This document shows positions 59,776 to 64,000 of a DNA stretch of 64,000 bases, piece after piece. Source of the DNA: Blastobasis lacticolella (taxonomy: Eukaryota > Arthropoda > Insecta > Lepidoptera > Blastobasidae); contig LR990053.1 in NCBI GenBank assembly GCA_905147135.1, positions 6,150,501 to 6,214,500 on the forward strand, in the 5' to 3' direction. The position numbers and the translations under genes are program-made. Numbering within the stretch: position 1 is the stretch's first letter; the number at the start of each line of letters is the position of its first letter. The notes under the pieces were generated by a model. That model did not search any database and was not told where the DNA came from. It saw nothing but the letters and a program-made list of their open reading frames with translations.

Positions 59776-62700
59776 GTCAATACGATACTCTATCTATAAT
59801 TTTATACGTGAGAGCGAACCCTATTCAGTATTATTTCAAAGAAAGAAACTCATATTTGAGCTGCCTATACGTAATAAGGCGCACTTCCACTCAATGAGTC
59901 CTACAAAGCGCTAGTCCGTCTACATTTGCATAATCAACTCTCATCAGACGCATTTGCATCCGAAACACACTCCGAATTAAATTCAAAATACTACAATACC
60001 AACTTACGTACACATTTAATACAAACCTTATTACCTAAACTATAAAGTTCAAAACTTAACTGAGTAACTCTCTGATAAATTTGCAAAGAAATTGGCTGCG
60101 GTTGGCGCATTCAAAATAAGAACTCGAACGTCCCGCTTGTCAGCAATTTGTTTTGAAGAGAACACTTCTAATTCGAAAAAAGAACGAGCCTTCTATGTTT
60201 AAAAAGTATCGTCACGCGAACTGTATAAGGTAGTGTTCACTGTGGTGTTTTGGTTGTAAACTGATATTATGTAGCTATGTTTATGTATTATTTTACCTTT
60301 AAGTTACAAACATCTATAGTATTGTATAGAATAGGAACTTTACTAGGTACTGACTTTATTACTTACTTACCTTCATTGTGAGCACTGAAATCGCTACCCA
60401 TTTACTAACGGTAGGTGGGTATGTATGAAGATACAAGTAGATTACTGGCCTGCGACTCATTTCAGGAAATTCGCGACACACGGTCAGGAACCTGAATGTT
60501 TAGCAGTCTAATCATATCCTTAATTTGTTCGTAATATTACGAGAGACATTGATAATTAATGACAAACCTCAGCAAATAGTAACACGGCCATTTTCAAACT
60601 TAAATCAACTATGCCAAACATTCAGTTTCCCCAGCTGTAGATACATCACATACTTAATGCAATTTATGTAGCCGCGGCCTTATATTCCGAATTTGAATTT
60701 GAAAAGTTCGAAATGGGGCTTTCTAGAAGGTTGTTTTTTTATTTTCTCTGCCGTTAATGAGACTGTGGCTTCTTAGGGAGCCATCGCGGTTATTACAGCC
60801 AGACATAGGCAGCAATTTGAGGGTTTGCTTGAAAACGTATTATAGTTAGCCTGGAAAGACGCGAGTGGATGAATTATTGTGTTTTTGTTTGATGGGCCTA
60901 CCTGTCCACTCATTGTTACTTTCGGAGGGATTTAGTACCTGTTCTTTGGGCTATGGCTTAACACTTAACCCTGTGATAGGATTTAATATAGATGACCGTT
61001 TTATATAGGATTCTATTTAATGTGCATTCAAAAAACGATCAACATAGTATCGTATTAAGTTAGAAACACGCAACACCTAAATCCATTCTCACGTGTATTT
61101 CAGTGAACCGGGTGGTTTGAAAAAATCAAATATTGTTTTCCCGAGCCAACGATTTGTGACATGATTTCGAGCTGCTGCTTCACTCCTCGTCTCCAACTGT
61201 CAGGCCGTCCCGCTCAGCGACGCGATGCAAGTTTCGGAGTTCTAGCACCAACCCGATACCTGAGACCGGGATCACCACACGTGTAAGGTAATTTAAATGG
61301 TCATAACTGACTTTTTAATTTACTTTAATAAATTATTTAGATACTTAGTTCGTTATTATACTTTGTCATCATGCAATTGTTCACTAAAATAAGGTATAGG
61401 TATGTGTGCTAATTAACATAATAAATGATTTTTTAGTTCGTAGGAACAATCCCGGCTTGAAGCTCTTGTGCTAGAAAATCGTATTTGACGAAGCATTTTA
61501 TAATAAACATTAGACAGTAAACTTGAATGTAATTAGAATTTTTTAACCAGTTTCATAGTTTATCGCGATAGACAGACTTCGTGTACCTAAGTAATAGATT
61601 TAACTTTATTGTTAAGTACGTTCCAAGGGGTAATGACAGATTCTGTCTGATCTCTAGTTTTGATATTTGGGGAAATTCAAAATTATTGTTATAAAATACT
61701 ATTGACAAAAAATTGAGAATGCCGAGCACATTTCGCGACTGACTCACCGCCACATTTAAGCTATTCAGAAAATGTGCCGCAAGTCACAACACGAGCCACA
61801 AAGTATTGGGCGATATTGTTCAATAACAAAAGCCGATCACGCTACTCGCACGCAGCGCCAGCCTCGGGTGTCCGAAGACAATCGAATTCGGACGAGTCCA
61901 CTTTTAAATTTGAAACATTGGAAGCATCGCCGCCGGCGCCTCGGCCGCCATATCGCACGCGATACCAGCGCCCATTATTATTTTCGCGTGCAATAAATTT
62001 GAATAGATAGCTTGTTATTTGAATAGATTTTGCGTTTTTTTGCTGAGTCAAGGTCATATCGAGAGCGGTTGTGGCGCCTGTCTATGAGAACTGCTCAAGG
62101 TTTTTGGAACTTTTCGGCAAATTGTAATCAATGGAGGCAGATGAGCTTCGCTGTAGATTATGTTTATTAATGTTTATAACTATTTGCATAACAGGATAGG
62201 CCAAGCTTTTAATTTTACAGGCTTTTATTATCTAGGTATCCTAGGTCCTTATTAAATTTATAACCCCAACTGTTGTCTGTTGGTTTTCTCCTTCGGTGTA
62301 AAAACCTCCTCAACCTCTCCAATAACATAGCTCACATTTCACTTCATTTTATAACACCATACATCTAATAATCCCAATTAAAATATCTCCCAAATATCTC
62401 GTGAAAATATTTCAAGAATCGTTCAAAAAATGCATCTCATTCAAAATATAAACAACGCCAATGCGCAATGTCCCTCAGGCGCGCGACAAACTGTGAGAAC
62501 TTTCTCTCGTGATTCCATATTTAAATTATCACATTCCCACATTTACCGCCATCCCGTGATCGACTGTGCGATTTTCGAATTTTAAAATTCCGAATTCCTT
62601 GAATATTCTTCTTTCAAAACGGCCAATTTGATACATTTTAAGCGTGGACTTTCTTCGTGACCATTGTTCACTTAAATTGTTTTGACAAACATGGTTGGGC

Positions 62701-62994
62701 ACTTGTAACCGTGAATACAAAGTAGGGTAAATGTACTTAATAGACGTTACTTTGTATTTTAATGCGTACATTTTGGTGCCGAATTCCTATAATTTTCTCA
62801 CCTTATAATTTTTCGACACCTTAACACTCTTGACTCGAGACTCGAGAGTCATTCAAGATTACTTGAGGGTAGGCGTGGGGTAGACAAGGTTTTTCCGCGT
62901 AGTTATAATGTAACAGTTTTGGTTCATTTTAAGTATCTTTTTCCTCGACAAATTAAACTAACTTTATTGTACAAATTAATTTTTTCTAGTAAAG
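59776..62994. other. unassigned downstream intergenic sequence
   Basis: AT-rich apart from the block at 61.8-62.0 kb. No gene, tRNA or repeat family was recognised. Confidence 0.4.
61770..62000. other. GC-rich repeat-free block, downstream region
   Basis: Contains GCCGCCGGCGCCTCGGCCGCC-type sequence within AT-rich flanks and matches no repeat family in the window. Overlapping short ORFs in three frames have low-complexity composition and no recognisable domain. Possible conserved non-coding element or exon of an unseen gene. Confidence 0.2.
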
Positions 62995-63200
62995 AAATTC
63001 AAATTCAAATTCAAAATTTCTTTATTGATTAGGACCTTAAATATCTCATTCAATCGTCAAAAAGGAGGGGGGTAGAAAAGTAGAAAGGAAACACACAGTG
63101 ACACGCTGACCGCCCTATGGCCGTAGATAAACGTATCCCTCGCCAACCACGACCGAACCGTGCTCGATAATGCCAGGCAGAGCCGGAACGCTAACTTAAC
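62995..63200 (+). repeat. interspersed repeat starting with AAATTC tandem units
   Basis: Three AAATTC units at 62995-63012 lead into ATTTCTTTATTGATTAGGAC, then a GC-richer part with ACACACAGTGACACGCTGAC and CTATGGCCGTAGATAAACGT. Known by type from lepidopteran genomes; no second copy here. Confidence 0.4.
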
Positions 63201-63442
63201 GTAGCTTAATGGCTTGTATGGCGTAAAAGCGGAAATTCTTAAGATAAGCTAACCTACCCGCAGTAAGTAGATATAGCTATATTAGGTTGGTACTCTCACC
63301 CTACCTGCCTTGTATGCCTGTAGCAGCGACATCCAAAAACGACGTAAGTAATACGAAGCATTTACAAATGCAACAATTTTCGAAATTCCCACACGGAAGC
63401 CAAAATGGATGATGCGATCAAATTTGCAATTCGATCGAATTA

Positions 63443-63614
63443 ACAGAAGCTCGTGCCGATACGTGATTTATCCGAAATGCGAAAGTGGATCCAAATTTGA
63501 TAATTCACCAAAGAGACTACTTAACGTGCCTGCATGGAAGCTGGTAAGAAAATTAGATGATTAATAAACAGAAATTTTGAATTTCGACCGCGATGGACAG
63601 AAGCTCGTGCCGAT
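63443..63614. repeat. 18-bp direct repeat, 154 bp apart
   Basis: ACAGAAGCTCGTGCCGAT occurs exactly at 63443-63460 and 63597-63614, each preceded by a CGA-rich context (CGATCGAATTA, CGACCGCGATGG). The stretch is otherwise repeat-free. Confidence 0.75.
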
Positions 63615-64000
63615 GTCGAAATTATTTCAAATTTTGAATTTGGAAAGGCACGCTTCAGACGCACGCACACGCGTCACCGAAATATCGGCTGAACACGCTC
63701 TGCGCCTCAGGCTGCATCACTGTGATGAGTCAGCTTCTGATATTGTTGCAAATCTGTAGCCACACATATGTGTTGTAGATACAGATGATATATACTCAAA
63801 GTAAAATTCTAGAAATTACTGAACAATGTATCTACCTTAGAAACTTTCTATATGTGTAAAAAAGGGCATTTTTTAATCTGAGTTACGCGCCTGTAAGAAA
63901 TACGGATCTCTAAAATTACGAGTGAAGCATAAAATAGGCCGCCCATTTATGTGTGTGCGTGCTTTGACACTGTCACTAGCATGACACCTATGCACGAGTA

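Overview
The window looks like nuclear DNA of a moth or butterfly. It is AT-rich, nearly all non-coding, and full of short interspersed repeats typical of Lepidoptera. These are two tRNA-headed SINE families, tails carrying the 'gaacgaagtcgcg' motif, blocks reading 'cacctgatggaaagtggtcacc', and 'gtccactgctgggcaaagg' repeats. There are no operons, no rRNA and no intact tRNA. The order is inferred from repeat content and the protein, not from a search.

One real protein-coding gene is visible: a basonuclin/disconnected-type zinc-finger transcription factor on the + strand. Its large coding exon (51606-54779) starts at a clear splice acceptor and encodes 1057 residues with three pairs of C2H2 fingers. 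It is followed by a 3' UTR with several AATAAA signals. A candidate first exon lies at 28560-29233: a TATA-like box and TCAGT initiator, a GC-rich leader, and a short ATG-Ile-Gln ending exactly at a CAG|GTTAGT donor, in the phase the large exon needs. If correct, the gene spans about 27 kb with a 22-kb intron. That intron holds two CpG-rich, repeat-poor blocks (38.2-38.4 kb with two CRE sites, and 49.8-50.9 kb) that could be alternative promoters or enhancers.

Layout: 1-28.5 kb is upstream intergenic DNA with SINEs, a TA-flanked MITE (6861-7156) and a frameshifted LINE reverse-transcriptase end (20.5-20.9 kb). 28.5-29.2 kb is the candidate promoter and first exon. 29.2-51.6 kb is the inferred intron, with a second dead LINE end (32.2-32.8 kb), nested repeats and an inverted repeat pair (38.5/39.5 kb). 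51.6-56 kb is the zinc-finger exon and 3' UTR. 56-64 kb is downstream intergenic DNA with more SINEs and a few GC-rich, repeat-free blocks. Repeat boundaries are approximate because they were found by reading copies against each other. I found no CRISPR array, no phage or defence system, and no convincing novel system. The best leads are the gene model and the structured non-coding elements.
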